A stretch of 64,000 bases of DNA. Source: Microlunatus kandeliicorticis (GTDB lineage Bacteria; Actinomycetota; Actinomycetes; Propionibacteriales; Propionibacteriaceae). The stretch is taken from assembly GCF_014137855.1 (NCBI RefSeq), contig NZ_JACGWT010000001.1, forward strand, positions 1 to 64,000, written 5' to 3'. Shown one piece after another: positions 34,945 through 43,836 of this stretch. Positions within the stretch are counted from its first letter, which is position 1. Every line of letters begins with the position of its first letter. The position numbers were made by a program, and so were the translations under genes. The notes beneath the pieces are model-generated. The model was not told the origin of the DNA. It ran no database searches and worked only from the letters and a program-made list of their open reading frames with translations.

Positions 34945-36294
34945 GTGACCAGTTCCACCGTGACCGAGGCCGTCGAGACCGTCCTGCCGGGGGTGGTGGC
35001 CGATCTGGAGCGGCTGGTGGCGATCCCGTCGGTCAGCGCCGACCCGGCCCGCGCCGACGACGTCCGCCGGTCCGCCGAGGCCGTCGCCGGGCTGCTCCGC
35101 GACACCGGCTGCCCGGACGTCCGGGTGGTCGCTGCCGAGGGCGGACAGCCCGCGGTGATCGCCCGGTACCCGGCCCCGGCAGGGATGCCGACGGTCTGTC
35201 TCTACGCCCACCACGACGTCCAGCCCACCGGCGACCGTGCGCTCTGGGGGAGCGATCCGTTCACCGCCGACCGTCGCGGCGACCGGCTGTTCGGGCGCGG
35301 GATCGCCGACGACAAGGGCGGGCTGGCCGTCCACCTGGCCGCACTGCGCGCCTTCGACGGGAAGCCGCCGGTCGGGGTGACCCTGTTCATCGAGGGCGAG
35401 GAGGAGATCGGCTCACCGACGCTGCGGACGCTGATCGACGAGCACCGCGACCTGCTGGCCGCCGACGTCTACGTGATCGCCGACTCGGGGAACTGGGAGG
35501 TCGGCACGCCGGCCTTCACCACCACGCTCCGCGGACTGGCCGAGGTGTACGTCGAGCTCCGCACCCTCGACCACGCGCTGCACTCCGGCCAGTACGGAGG
35601 GGTCGCCCCGGACGCGCTGACCGCGATGTGCCGGCTGCTGGCCTGCCTGCACGACGACCGGGGCAACGTCGCCGTCCCGGGTCTGCACGCCGAGCCGGGC
35701 CCCGACCTGGTCTACCCGCCGGAGCGGCTGGCCGCCGAGTCGGGCGTCCTCGACGGCGTCGACTACCTCGGCGAGGGCAGCGTGGTCGAGCGGCTCTGGA
35801 CCAAGCCGGCGATCGCTGTGATCGCGCTCGACGCCACCCCGGTCGCGCAGGCCTCGAACACCCTGGTCGCCGCGGCCCGGGCCAAGATCAGCATCCGGCT
35901 CGCACCCGGCGACGACGCCACCCGGGCCACCGCCGCGGTGATCGACCACCTGCGGGCGCACGTGCCGTGGGGCGCGCAGCTCACCGCCACCCCGGGCGAG
36001 AACGGCGAGCCGTCGCGGATCCCCTTCGAGGGGCCGTACGCCGAGGCCGCCCGAGGCGCGTTCGCGCAGGCCTGGGGGGTCGAGCCGGTGTTCGTCGGCC
36101 AGGGCGGGTCGATCCCGATGGTCGCCGACTTCCAGCAGCGGTTCCCCGACGCGACGGTGCTGGTCACCGCGGTCTGCGACCCGGACAGCCGGATGCACGG
36201 CGCCGACGAGTCGTTGCACCTCGGCGACTTCGGCCGGGCCTGCCGGTCCGAGGCGCTCTTCCTCGCCGCCTGCGCGGAGGTCACGAACGGCTGA
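34945..36294 (+). CDS. M20 family metallodipeptidase
   Basis: A 449-residue cytoplasmic dipeptidase of the M20 (PepV/CNDP-like) family. The two-metal site is visible: LYAHHDVQP (first His/Asp) near residue 91, GRGIADDKGG with the bridging Asp near 122, EGEEEIGS with the catalytic Glu-Glu near 152, and the late His in RMHGADESLHLGD near 419. A lid domain lies between 190 and 330. Size and motifs match dipeptidases that trim peptides for reuse. The start is placed by the -10 spacing. Confidence 0.92.
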   Translation: MTSSTVTEAVETVLPGVVADLERLVAIPSVSADPARADDVRRSAEAVAGLLRDTGCPDVRVVAAEGGQPAVIARYPAPAGMPTVCLYAHHDVQPTGDRALWGSDPFTADRRGDRLFGRGIADDKGGLAVHLAALRAFDGKPPVGVTLFIEGEEEIGSPTLRTLIDEHRDLLAADVYVIADSGNWEVGTPAFTTTLRGLAEVYVELRTLDHALHSGQYGGVAPDALTAMCRLLACLHDDRGNVAVPGLHAEPGPDLVYPPERLAAESGVLDGVDYLGEGSVVERLWTKPAIAVIALDATPVAQASNTLVAAARAKISIRLAPGDDATRATAAVIDHLRAHVPWGAQLTATPGENGEPSRIPFEGPYAEAARGAFAQAWGVEPVFVGQGGSIPMVADFQQRFPDATVLVTAVCDPDSRMHGADESLHLGDFGRACRSEALFLAACAEVTNG

Positions 36295-36398
36295 CGGGTT
36301 CGCCCGATCGGCCGCGTCCTCGGTCAGCTGGGCCTGATCATCCGTCCGGGACCGGCGGATCCCCCTGCGGACTGACGCCACGGCAGCGGCGGGGTCCC

Positions 36399-36404
36399 TA
36401 GGCT
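36399..36404 (+). promoter_or_regulatory. Possible -10 of the papain-fold protein gene
   Basis: TAGGCT lies 36 bp before the ATG at 36441. Unlike the leaderless genes, this one has a GGGGGG site at 36430-36435. Confidence 0.4.
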
Positions 36405-36440
36405 GCCGACTCCGGACACCCGAGGAGACAGGGGGGCGAC

Positions 36441-37391
36441 ATGGTCGAGGGCACGAGCCCACCGGCGGTCGGGCGGTACGGACGCCGTCCGGCCAAGCAG
36501 GCCCCGGCGCTCCGGCTGGCCAGCTTCCTGACCGGGACGGTGCCGAAGCACCCCGACGCCGTCGACCACGGCGCCAGGATGAAGAACTGGAAGATGCTCG
36601 GCAACGACGCCGCCGGCGACTGCGCGGCGGTCTGCTGGGCCAACGAGCGCCGGGCGGTCAGCACCGCGCTGGGTAAGGCCGGCTATCCCACCCAGGCGAT
36701 GGTCTGGAAGGTCTACCGGTCGCAGAACCCGGGCTTCCGGCCCGGCAACGGACCGCACGGCTACGGCTCCGACGACGACCAGGGCATGGTCATGCAGACC
36801 CTGGCCGAGTACCTGCACAAGACTGGTGGCGCCGACGGGGTGAAGTCGGTCGCCTTCGCCCAGGTCGACATCACCCAGCGCGAGGAGCTCGAGGCCGCGG
36901 TGGCGATCTTCGGTGGCGTCTCCTGGGGCGTCACCGTCACCCAGGCCAACGAGGACGCCTTCACCGCGGGCAAGCCGTGGGACTGGAAGCCGAAGTCGCC
37001 GGTGGTCGGCCGGCACGCCGTCTACGGGCTCGGGTACACCGCCGCCGACGACGAGCGCTTCATCACCTGGGCCACCCCGACCCGCTTCACCGAGCGGTTC
37101 CGCCAGCACCAGGTCGACGAGGCCTGGGTCACCATCTGGCCCGAACACCTCGGCAGCAAGTCCTTCCAGGCCGGGGTCGACCTCGCCGCGCTCACGAAGG
37201 CCTACAAGACCCTGACCGGAAAGGACCTCGTGATCCCGCCCAAGCCCAAGCCACCCGCGAAGCCCGACGCCGCCGACCAGGCGCTGTGGAAGACCACCGC
37301 CTCCTGGCGGAAGGCGCCGCACACCGACCCGACCGTGGTGAAGATGATCAAGGCCCTGGGTGACTGGGGCAAGGCCAAGGGACTGAAGTGA
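36441..37391 (+). CDS. Papain-fold (C1-like) protein without signal peptide
   Basis: I do not recognise a named family for this 316-residue protein, but the papain pattern is present. AGDCAAVCWANE (Cys65-Trp66) parallels CGSCWAF. GRHAVYGLGY (His192) parallels the HAV-VGY block around the catalytic His. The following FITWATPTRF stands where papain has its Asn-Ser-Trp, and the Asn is missing. No signal peptide or prodomain is seen. A Pro/Lys-rich linker (IPPKPKPPAKPD) precedes a short basic C-terminal helix. It stands alone; it could be a cytoplasmic or phage-derived cysteine peptidase or an inactive relative. Confidence 0.65.
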   Translation: MVEGTSPPAVGRYGRRPAKQAPALRLASFLTGTVPKHPDAVDHGARMKNWKMLGNDAAGDCAAVCWANERRAVSTALGKAGYPTQAMVWKVYRSQNPGFRPGNGPHGYGSDDDQGMVMQTLAEYLHKTGGADGVKSVAFAQVDITQREELEAAVAIFGGVSWGVTVTQANEDAFTAGKPWDWKPKSPVVGRHAVYGLGYTAADDERFITWATPTRFTERFRQHQVDEAWVTIWPEHLGSKSFQAGVDLAALTKAYKTLTGKDLVIPPKPKPPAKPDAADQALWKTTASWRKAPHTDPTVVKMIKALGDWGKAKGLK

Positions 37392-37394
37392 GCC

Positions 37395-38258
37395 TCAGCC
37401 CTTGACCGCACCCGAGGTCAGGCCCTTGACGTAGAAGCGCTGCAGCGCGACGTAGAGGATGACGCACGGGATCATCGCCACCACGGCGCCGGCGGCCAGC
37501 AGGCCGAAGTCGACCTGGCCGTAGGTGCCCTGCTGCAGGTTGGCCAGCGTGACCGGCAGGGTGTACTTGTCCGGGTCGGTGATGAAGGTCAGGGCGCCGA
37601 GGAACTCGGTCCACGAGACCAGGAACGCGTACAGCGCGGTGGTCGCGACGCCGGGCAGCACCAGTGGCCAGAGCACCGAGAACAGCGTCTGCATGGTGCC
37701 CGCCCCGTCGACGTGCCCGGAGTCCTCGAGCTCCTTCGGGATCGCCGCGAAGCTGTTGCGCATCACGAAGATCCCGAACGGCAGGTTGACCGTGGTGTAG
37801 AAGAGCACCAGCCCGAGCAGGCTGTCGGTCAGCCGGAACGCGTTGAGCTCCAGGTAGAGCGGGGTGAGGATCGCCTGGAAGGGCACCATCATGGTCAGCA
37901 CGATCAGCCCGAACAGCGCGTTGCTCATCCGGAACCGGAACTTGGCGAACCCGTAGCCGGCGAACAGCGCGACCGCTGCGGTCAGCACCGCCGTGCCGAG
38001 CGAGACCACCAGGCTGTTGAGCACCGAGCGGCCGAGCGCCGGGTTCCCCAGCAGGCCGGAGAAGTTGGCCAGGCTCAGGTCGAAGAACGTCTTCGCGTCA
38101 GGCGCGGCGGTGATCACCGTGTTCGGCTGCAGCGAGCGCAGCAGGGCGAAGACCAGCGGGACGGCGAAGACCAGGACGGCGATCAGCCCGCCCGCCACGT
38201 AGAGGACCTGCTTGGTCCGGGTGTCGCGCTCGATCCCGGTGAAGCTGGTGGCGCTCAT
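37395..38258 (-). CDS. Sugar ABC transporter permease (MalG/AraQ type)
   Basis: A 287-residue inner-membrane permease with six helices. The inner-membrane-component signature is EDSGHVDGAGTMQTLFSVLWPLVLPG, read in pieces near 185-210. It ends with FYVKGLTSGAVKG, the usual terminus of MalG-type subunits. Its ATG at 38258 follows the stop of the partner permease by one base. It belongs to the arabinofuranoside operon. No ATPase gene is present, so a shared ATPase such as MsiK elsewhere is expected. Confidence 0.93.
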   Translation of the reverse strand: MSATSFTGIERDTRTKQVLYVAGGLIAVLVFAVPLVFALLRSLQPNTVITAAPDAKTFFDLSLANFSGLLGNPALGRSVLNSLVVSLGTAVLTAAVALFAGYGFAKFRFRMSNALFGLIVLTMMVPFQAILTPLYLELNAFRLTDSLLGLVLFYTTVNLPFGIFVMRNSFAAIPKELEDSGHVDGAGTMQTLFSVLWPLVLPGVATTALYAFLVSWTEFLGALTFITDPDKYTLPVTLANLQQGTYGQVDFGLLAAGAVVAMIPCVILYVALQRFYVKGLTSGAVKG

Positions 38259-38259
38259 C

Positions 38260-39222
38260 TCAGTCCCTCTCTCGCAGCAGCCAGAACTGCACCGCGGTGA
38301 CCAGGCCGATGATGATCACCAGCAACAACGACATCGCGGTCGCGGCGCCCAGCTGCAGCTGGACGAACGCCTTCTTGTAGATCGCCATCACCACCGTCGT
38401 GGTGGCCGACCCGGGCCCGCCCTGGGTGAGGATGAAGAACTGGGTGAAGGCGAGGAAGCTGCCGATCACCGAGATGATCACGCTCAGTGCGATGGTCCGC
38501 CGCAGCAGCGGCAGGGTGACGTAGCGCTCGGTGCGCCACCACCCGGCGCCGTCGAGCTCGGCCGACTCGTACACGTCGGTGGGGATCCCCTGCATGCCCG
38601 ACATGAGCAGCACCATGGTCAGCCCGGAGACCCCCCACACCACCAGCACGCAGATGAGTGCGGTGGCCAGCGGCCCGTCGACCAGCCAGGCGGTCTGGCC
38701 GTCGGTGATCCCCAGGCTCTGCAACACCACGTTGACGGCACCGCTGCCCGGCTGCGCCTCGAGCACCAGCAGGAAGCTCAGCGTCGACAGCCCGACGACG
38801 TAGGGGATGAACAACACCGTGCGCAGCACCTTCACCCAACGCCGGTTGGCCCGGATCATCACCGCCAGCAGATAGCCGAGCACGAGGATCGGGCCGGTGA
38901 CGATCGCGGTGTAGAGCAGGGTGTAGAGGATCGCCTGACCGAAGGCCGGGTCGGTGAGCGCCGAGAGGTAGTTGCGCAGCCCGATGAACCGATACGAGCC
39001 GATCAGCGGGAAGTTGGTCAAGGAGATCCCGATCGCGGCGAGCAGCGGGACGAAGACCAGCACCAGCACGAACAACACCGCCGGGGTGACCAGCAGCAGT
39101 CCGGTCAGCGGCCGGTGGGTCAGCGACCTCGGCTGATCGCCCCGGCGGCGTGGGCGGGTGGCCGGCCCGCCGTCGGGGCCGGCGAGCGGGGCTGCCGCGC
39201 GGCCGGCGGTCGCGGTGCTCAT
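38260..39222 (-). CDS. Sugar ABC transporter permease (MalF/AraP type)
   Basis: A 320-residue inner-membrane permease. After a Pro/Arg-rich cytoplasmic tail come six helices. The EAA loop reads ESAELDGAGWWRTERYVTLPL near 220-240. The ATG at 39222 overlaps the stop of the solute-binding protein gene (ATGA), ensuring coupling. Together with the downstream MalG-type subunit it forms the channel for the sugar taken up by this locus. Confidence 0.93.
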   Translation of the reverse strand: MSTATAGRAAAPLAGPDGGPATRPRRRGDQPRSLTHRPLTGLLLVTPAVLFVLVLVFVPLLAAIGISLTNFPLIGSYRFIGLRNYLSALTDPAFGQAILYTLLYTAIVTGPILVLGYLLAVMIRANRRWVKVLRTVLFIPYVVGLSTLSFLLVLEAQPGSGAVNVVLQSLGITDGQTAWLVDGPLATALICVLVVWGVSGLTMVLLMSGMQGIPTDVYESAELDGAGWWRTERYVTLPLLRRTIALSVIISVIGSFLAFTQFFILTQGGPGSATTTVVMAIYKKAFVQLQLGAATAMSLLLVIIIGLVTAVQFWLLRERD

Positions 39223-40568
39223 GCCTGGGCCTGCTGCAGCAGCCGGTCGTAGCTGACCTGGGCTTGCGCCATCGCCGCCTCCGTCTGTCCGTCGAAGACG
39301 GCCCGGCGCAGCATGGTCAGCCACGGGCCGTCGCTCTGGTTGTAGAGCACGTTGTAGGCCAGGCTCGTCGGGGCGTAGCCCTTGTCGAGCTCCAGCAGGG
39401 TGGGCACCGCGAACGGGTGCTCGCGCCGGAAGGTGTCGGTGACCACGTCGGCCCGGACCGGCGTGTACCCACCGTCGGGCAGCTTGGTCTGCTGCGGCAC
39501 CGCCACGGCGTAGGCGGCGAACTCCCAGGCCGCCGAGGCGTTCCTGGCGCCGTTGAGCAGGCAGAGGTTGTTCCCACCGTCGAAGAAGGAACGGCCGCCG
39601 GTCGGCCCGGGCAGCAGCACGATCTTCGTCCGGGCCAGCGTCTCCTTGCTCGCCTTCGGCACCACCACGCCGTAGCTGGCCGGGAACATCCCGATCGTGC
39701 CGGCGGCGTAGTCGGCTCCCCAGGTCGAGGCGTCGTCGGCGTAGCTGCCGGGCGGGACCAGCTTCTCCTGCCACAACGCCTGTAGGAAGTTCAGCGTCGC
39801 GCGGACCGCCTCGTTGCCCTCGACGTTGCCGGTCTGGTTGCCGACGGTGCCCTTGATCAGGTCGGTCTTGGCGGCCCAGATGTGAGGCTGGGCGGTGAAC
39901 CCCCAGGCGCCGGAGTTGTTGCCCGGATAGGTCCAGCCCTTGACGCCGCCGCCGAGCGCGGTGATCTTGCGGGCTGCCTCGAGCAGCCCCTCGAAGTCGG
40001 TGGTGCTGGCCTCGAGATCGACGCCGGCCTTCTCGAACAGCTCGGTGTTGCAGAACAGCACCGAGTTGTCGGCCAGGAACGGGACGGCATAGTTGCGGCC
40101 GTCCTTGGTGGCCAGCGCGAGGTGCCCGGGGCTCAGCTGGTCGGCGCCCGGCAGCTGCTTGATCAGGTCGGTGACGTCGGCGAACGCACCGCGGTAGGCG
40201 AAGAGGGTCGAGTTGATGTCGTCGAAGTCGACCAGGTCGGGCACCCGCCGGCCGCGGATCGCGGTGGCCAGCTTGGTGACGAACTGGGTGTCGGGGATCG
40301 GGGTCACCCGCACCCGGATCCGTTGCTGGGCGGCGTTGAATGCGTCGGCCATGAACTGGATCCCGGTCTGGGTGGCCGAGCGGCACCACACCTCGACGAG
40401 GCCGCTGCCGCCCTGGCCGAAGCCCGACGCCGCGGTGTCGACCACCGGGAGGGCGCCACCGCAGCCGGACAGCAGCCCGGTCGCCCCGGCGGCGCCGAGG
40501 GCGCCGGCCGTGGCGAGCAACCGTCGTCGGGACAGCCTCGTGTGGGCGGGAACCTGTGCGGACAACAC
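39219..40568 (-). CDS. Sugar ABC transporter solute-binding lipoprotein
   Basis: A 449-residue extracellular binding protein anchored to the membrane. The N-terminus RLSRRRLLATAGALGAAG has a twin-arginine-like motif and ends in the lipobox LLSGC. The mature protein is of the family 1 type: QFMADAFNAAQQRIRVRVTPIPD, GRNYAVPFLADNSVLFCN and GGNNLCLLNGARNASAAWEF are typical cluster-B sugar-binding segments. The GTG at 40568 has GGAGGT upstream. It lies between GH127 and the permeases, so beta-L-arabinofuranosides or related oligosaccharides are likely ligands. Confidence 0.92.
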   Translation of the reverse strand: MLSAQVPAHTRLSRRRLLATAGALGAAGATGLLSGCGGALPVVDTAASGFGQGGSGLVEVWCRSATQTGIQFMADAFNAAQQRIRVRVTPIPDTQFVTKLATAIRGRRVPDLVDFDDINSTLFAYRGAFADVTDLIKQLPGADQLSPGHLALATKDGRNYAVPFLADNSVLFCNTELFEKAGVDLEASTTDFEGLLEAARKITALGGGVKGWTYPGNNSGAWGFTAQPHIWAAKTDLIKGTVGNQTGNVEGNEAVRATLNFLQALWQEKLVPPGSYADDASTWGADYAAGTIGMFPASYGVVVPKASKETLARTKIVLLPGPTGGRSFFDGGNNLCLLNGARNASAAWEFAAYAVAVPQQTKLPDGGYTPVRADVVTDTFRREHPFAVPTLLELDKGYAPTSLAYNVLYNQSDGPWLTMLRRAVFDGQTEAAMAQAQVSYDRLLQQAQA

Positions 40569-40600
40569 TGTCCGACCTCCTTCGTCGCTCCGGATCCGGC

Positions 40601-42427
40601 TCAGGCCACCGGGAGCCAGACCCGCATCGCCTGCGGGCCGCGGTTGGCCCAGACGTGGTAGGGGATCGCGGTCAGCGTCGCGCCGGACGCTTCCCGCAGC
40701 GTGATCACCCGGACCCCGCCGAGCAGGTCGGGGCGGTGCTCGACGCCGAGCTCGGCGTCCGGGTCGACCACGATGTCGTCGACGACCACGCCGTCGGGCT
40801 GGTCGCTCTGCTCGAGCGCGTAGACCAGCGGGCCGCGTTCGAGCGCCCGGCAGCCGCGGACGGCGTCGACCCGCGGGTGCGCGGCGGTCCAGCGCGGCGC
40901 CATCGGCAGCTCCAACCGGACCACCTCGCCGACCGCGAACGTCCGGGTCACGGTCGCGTAGGCGCCGGCCTCGACCGGCCGGCCGTCGAGGGTGGCGCCC
41001 TCCGCCCAGGCCGGGACCCGCAGGCTCAGCGCGATCTCGCGGTCGGGGGCGGCGGTGACGGTCAGCGCGATCGACCCGTCCCACGGGTAGTCGGTGGCGA
41101 CCTCGACGCCGAGCCCGGTGCGCGGGTCGTCGACGGTGCCGGGGACGTACTGGTGGAGCTGGACCGAGGTGTCGGTGCTGGTGGCCAGATAGCCGGTGAA
41201 GCTGGCGAAGGTCCGCATCACGTTCGGCGGGCAGCAGGCGCAGGAGAACCAGCCGCGCCGGCCGTGCGCCGGGCTGCGGTTCTCGTCGGCGTGCGCGCCG
41301 GTGCGCAGCTGCAGCGGGTTGACGTAGAAGTACTCGGTGCCGCCCAGCGAGACGCCGGAGAGGAAGCCGTTGTAGAGCATCCGCTCGACCTGGTCGGCGT
41401 AGGACGCCTCACCGGTGGCCAGCAGCATCCGCCAGGCCCACTGGACGCCGCCGATCGCTGCGCAGGTCTCGGCGTAGGCGCGGTCGGCCGGCAGCTCGAA
41501 GTCGTCGCCGAACGCCTCGCCCTCCCAGCGGGCGCCGAGCCCGCCGGTGACGTACTGCTTGCCGCGGGCCATCGCCGCGTACTGGGTGCCGAGCGCCTCG
41601 AGCAGCGCGGTGTCGCCGGTCTCGGCGGCCACGTCGGCGGCGCCGGCCGCCAGGTAGACCGCGCGGACGGCGTGGCCCTCGACCGTGGTCTGCTCGCGGA
41701 CCGGCACCCGGTCGGAGAAGTAGGTCGGTTCGACGCCGTGGGTGGCCAGCAACCCGCGGCCGCGGGCCTCGACGAAGTAGCGGGCCAGATCGAGGTAGGC
41801 CTGGGTGCCGGTCTCGCGGTAGAGCTCGACCAGCCCCATCTCGACGACCGGGTGGCCGTCGACGAAGTCGTACTTGCCGTCCTCGGTGCCGAAGGTGGCG
41901 ACCAGGTGGTCGGCCAGCTTGACCACCACGTCGAGCAGCTCGGTGCGACCCGAGGTGCGGACCAGCGCGACCGCGGCCTGCATCAGGTGGCCGGCGCAGT
42001 AGTGCTCGTGGCTCCACTCGAGCTTGCGGTAGCGCTCGCGCTCGCGGACCTGGACGACCGAGTCGAGATAGCCGTCCTCGGCCTGGGCCGCGGCCAGGGT
42101 CCGGGTGATCTGGAGGATCGAGGCGAGCAGGTCCTCGTCGTGGCTGCGGCCGTACTCCCAGGCCGCCGCCTCCAGCCACTTGTGGACGTCGGAGTCGGCG
42201 AAGATCGGGCCGATGACGTCGCCCTCCTCCTCGCCCGCGGCGACCCGCAGGTTGTGCAGGTTCTGGGCCTCCTCGAGCTGCTTGAGCCCGGCCGGGATCG
42301 CGGCGTCGGCGTTGGCCCGGATGCGGTCGGCCCACAGCCCGGCGGTGACGCTGGCCCGGTCCGGAGCCAGCGGCCGCCAGTGGACGCGAGCGGTGCTGGT
42401 GGGGGCGGCGGGACCCGCAGTGGTCAT
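40601..42427 (-). CDS. Glycoside hydrolase family 127 (beta-L-arabinofuranosidase type)
   Basis: A 608-residue intracellular enzyme expected to release beta-L-arabinofuranose. GH127 landmarks: an alpha/alpha barrel with IFADSDVHKWLEAAAWEYG early, the metal-binding AETCAAIGGVQWAWRML (Glu and Cys), and CACCPPNVMR, whose paired Cys include the zinc ligand and the nucleophile in HypBA1. Two beta-sandwich domains follow. The length is close to the 600-650 usual for the family. It is the first gene of the minus-strand operon, with a LacI-type operator at its predicted transcription start. Confidence 0.93.
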   Translation of the reverse strand: MTTAGPAAPTSTARVHWRPLAPDRASVTAGLWADRIRANADAAIPAGLKQLEEAQNLHNLRVAAGEEEGDVIGPIFADSDVHKWLEAAAWEYGRSHDEDLLASILQITRTLAAAQAEDGYLDSVVQVRERERYRKLEWSHEHYCAGHLMQAAVALVRTSGRTELLDVVVKLADHLVATFGTEDGKYDFVDGHPVVEMGLVELYRETGTQAYLDLARYFVEARGRGLLATHGVEPTYFSDRVPVREQTTVEGHAVRAVYLAAGAADVAAETGDTALLEALGTQYAAMARGKQYVTGGLGARWEGEAFGDDFELPADRAYAETCAAIGGVQWAWRMLLATGEASYADQVERMLYNGFLSGVSLGGTEYFYVNPLQLRTGAHADENRSPAHGRRGWFSCACCPPNVMRTFASFTGYLATSTDTSVQLHQYVPGTVDDPRTGLGVEVATDYPWDGSIALTVTAAPDREIALSLRVPAWAEGATLDGRPVEAGAYATVTRTFAVGEVVRLELPMAPRWTAAHPRVDAVRGCRALERGPLVYALEQSDQPDGVVVDDIVVDPDAELGVEHRPDLLGGVRVITLREASGATLTAIPYHVWANRGPQAMRVWLPVA

Positions 42428-42470
42428 GAGACGACTCCGTCCGGTGACTTCGTGGCCGATCTGGAAACGC

Positions 42471-42487
42471 AGGAAACGCGTTTTCCT
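42471..42487. promoter_or_regulatory. LacI-type operator over the GH127 promoter
   Basis: AGGAAACGCGTTTTCCT is a near-palindrome centred on ACGCGT, the classic LacI-family operator form. A further GCGTTTCC half-site lies alongside at 42463-42470 on the minus strand. On that strand TACGGT (42494-42489) is a fitting -10, so the operator covers the start point. The adjacent LacI gene is the likely regulator. Confidence 0.75.
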
Positions 42488-42575
42488 CACCGTAGACCCG
42501 GCTCCTCGGGCCGTCAATCGCCTACGATCGTCCGAAACCCGGAAACAGGCTGGAACCAAGCGGGCGGGAGGGCCG

Positions 42576-43607
42576 ATGACCACCACGGGTCGCCCGGTGC
42601 GCATCACCGACGTCGCCGCCCTGGCCGGGGTCTCGCCGGGCACGGTCTCCAAAGCGCTCAACAACACCGGCGCGCTCCGCGACAGCACCCGGGCGCGGGT
42701 CCGCGAGGCCGCCGACCGGCTCGGCTTCGTCCCCGACCCGGACGCGCGCTGGCTCTCGGCGCGCCGCAGCTACACCGTCGGGCTGCTCAGTGCCGACTCG
42801 GCCGGCCGGTTCTCGATCCCGGTCATGCTCGGCGCCGAGAGCGCGCTCGCCGCCGGCCGGATGGCCGCCCTGCTGGCGACCAGCCGCCGCGACCCGGTCC
42901 GCGAGGTCTTCCTGGTCGAGTCGATGCTGGCCCGCCGGGTGGACGGGCTGATCGTCACCGGCCGCACCACCGACCCGCGGCCGCCGGTCGACCTGGGCGG
43001 CAGCGACATCCCGGTGGTCTACGCGTTCTCGCCGTCCACCGACCCCGACGACGCCTCCGTCTTCCCCGACGACGCCCACGGCGCGCGGCTGGTGGTCGAG
43101 CACCTGCTGGCCACCGGTCGGCGCCGGATCGTCCACGTCGGCGGTCGGCCGCACCAGCACAGCTCGACCGAGCGCGCCGAGGCGGCCCAGCGCGCGCTGG
43201 CCGACGCCGGGCTGGGGCTGGCCGCCCCGACGCTGTTCGGGGAGTGGAGCGAGGCCTGGGGCAGGCAGGCGGTGGACGTGCTGCTCCGGACCCGCGATCT
43301 GGCCGACCCCGACGCCGACCTCGGCTTCGACGCGATCATGTGCGGCAGCGACCAGATCGCCCGCGGGGCCTGCGACCGGCTGCGCGAGCTCGGCGTCGCG
43401 GTCCCGGAGCGGGTGGCGGTCACCGGCTTCGACGACTGGGACGTGATGGCCCTGGCCAGCCGACCACCGCTGACCACCGTCGACCTGCGGCTCGAGGAGC
43501 TCGGCCGCCGTGCCGCCGAGCTGTTGCTCGACGCCATCGCCGGCCGTCCGCACCACGGCCGCGAGCTGATGCCGATGCGGCTGGTTCCGCGCGCCTCCAC
43601 CGGCTGA
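42576..43607 (+). CDS. LacI-family repressor of the arabinofuranoside locus
   Basis: This 343-residue regulator has the LacI helix-turn-helix ITDVAALAGVSPGTVSKALN at residues 10-29, the hinge helix with RLGFVPDPDARWLSARRS, and a periplasmic-binding-protein-like effector domain (YTVGLLSADSAG; HVGGRPHQHSSTERAEAAQRAL, read in pieces; VAVTGFDDWDVMALA). ATG 42576 has GGGAGG upstream, and TACGAT at 42523-42528 is its probable -10. It diverges from the GH127 operon with an operator between them; an arabinose-containing inducer is inferred. Confidence 0.93.
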   Translation: MTTTGRPVRITDVAALAGVSPGTVSKALNNTGALRDSTRARVREAADRLGFVPDPDARWLSARRSYTVGLLSADSAGRFSIPVMLGAESALAAGRMAALLATSRRDPVREVFLVESMLARRVDGLIVTGRTTDPRPPVDLGGSDIPVVYAFSPSTDPDDASVFPDDAHGARLVVEHLLATGRRRIVHVGGRPHQHSSTERAEAAQRALADAGLGLAAPTLFGEWSEAWGRQAVDVLLRTRDLADPDADLGFDAIMCGSDQIARGACDRLRELGVAVPERVAVTGFDDWDVMALASRPPLTTVDLRLEELGRRAAELLLDAIAGRPHHGRELMPMRLVPRASTG

Positions 43608-43631
43608 CGCTCGCTGAACTTCTTATTCCGG

Positions 43632-43835
43632 GCGCTGAGCCTGTCGAAGCGCGTGGTGACGTGCGCTGAGCCTGTCGAAGCGGTTGGTGACGTGCGCTGA
43701 GCCTGTCGAAGCGGTTGGTGACGCTCGCTGAGCCTGTCGAAGCGCGTGGTGACGCTCGCTGAGCCCGTCGAAGCGCGGGTGACGCTCGCTGAGCCTGTCG
43801 AAGCGCGGATGACGCTCGCTGAGCCCGTCGAAGCG
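43632..43835. repeat. Seven-copy cluster of the CTGAGCCTGTCGAAGCG repeat
   Basis: Seven units in one orientation, with spacers of 8-13 bp such as GTGGTGACG and GGTTGGTGACGT; two units carry CCCGTCG instead of CCTGTCG. They fill the space between the LacI gene and the convergent lipoprotein gene and stop one base before the latter's stop codon. Confidence 0.95.
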
Positions 43836-43836
43836 C

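Noticed and set aside
39219-42427. Operon with its own ATPase subunit
   Set aside because: I searched both flanks; only the binding protein, two permeases and GH127 are present, so the ATPase must be elsewhere.
40556-43669. Plus-strand open frame of 1037 codons across GH127 and LacI
   Set aside because: Antisense to GH127 and out of frame with the LacI gene; no domain seen.
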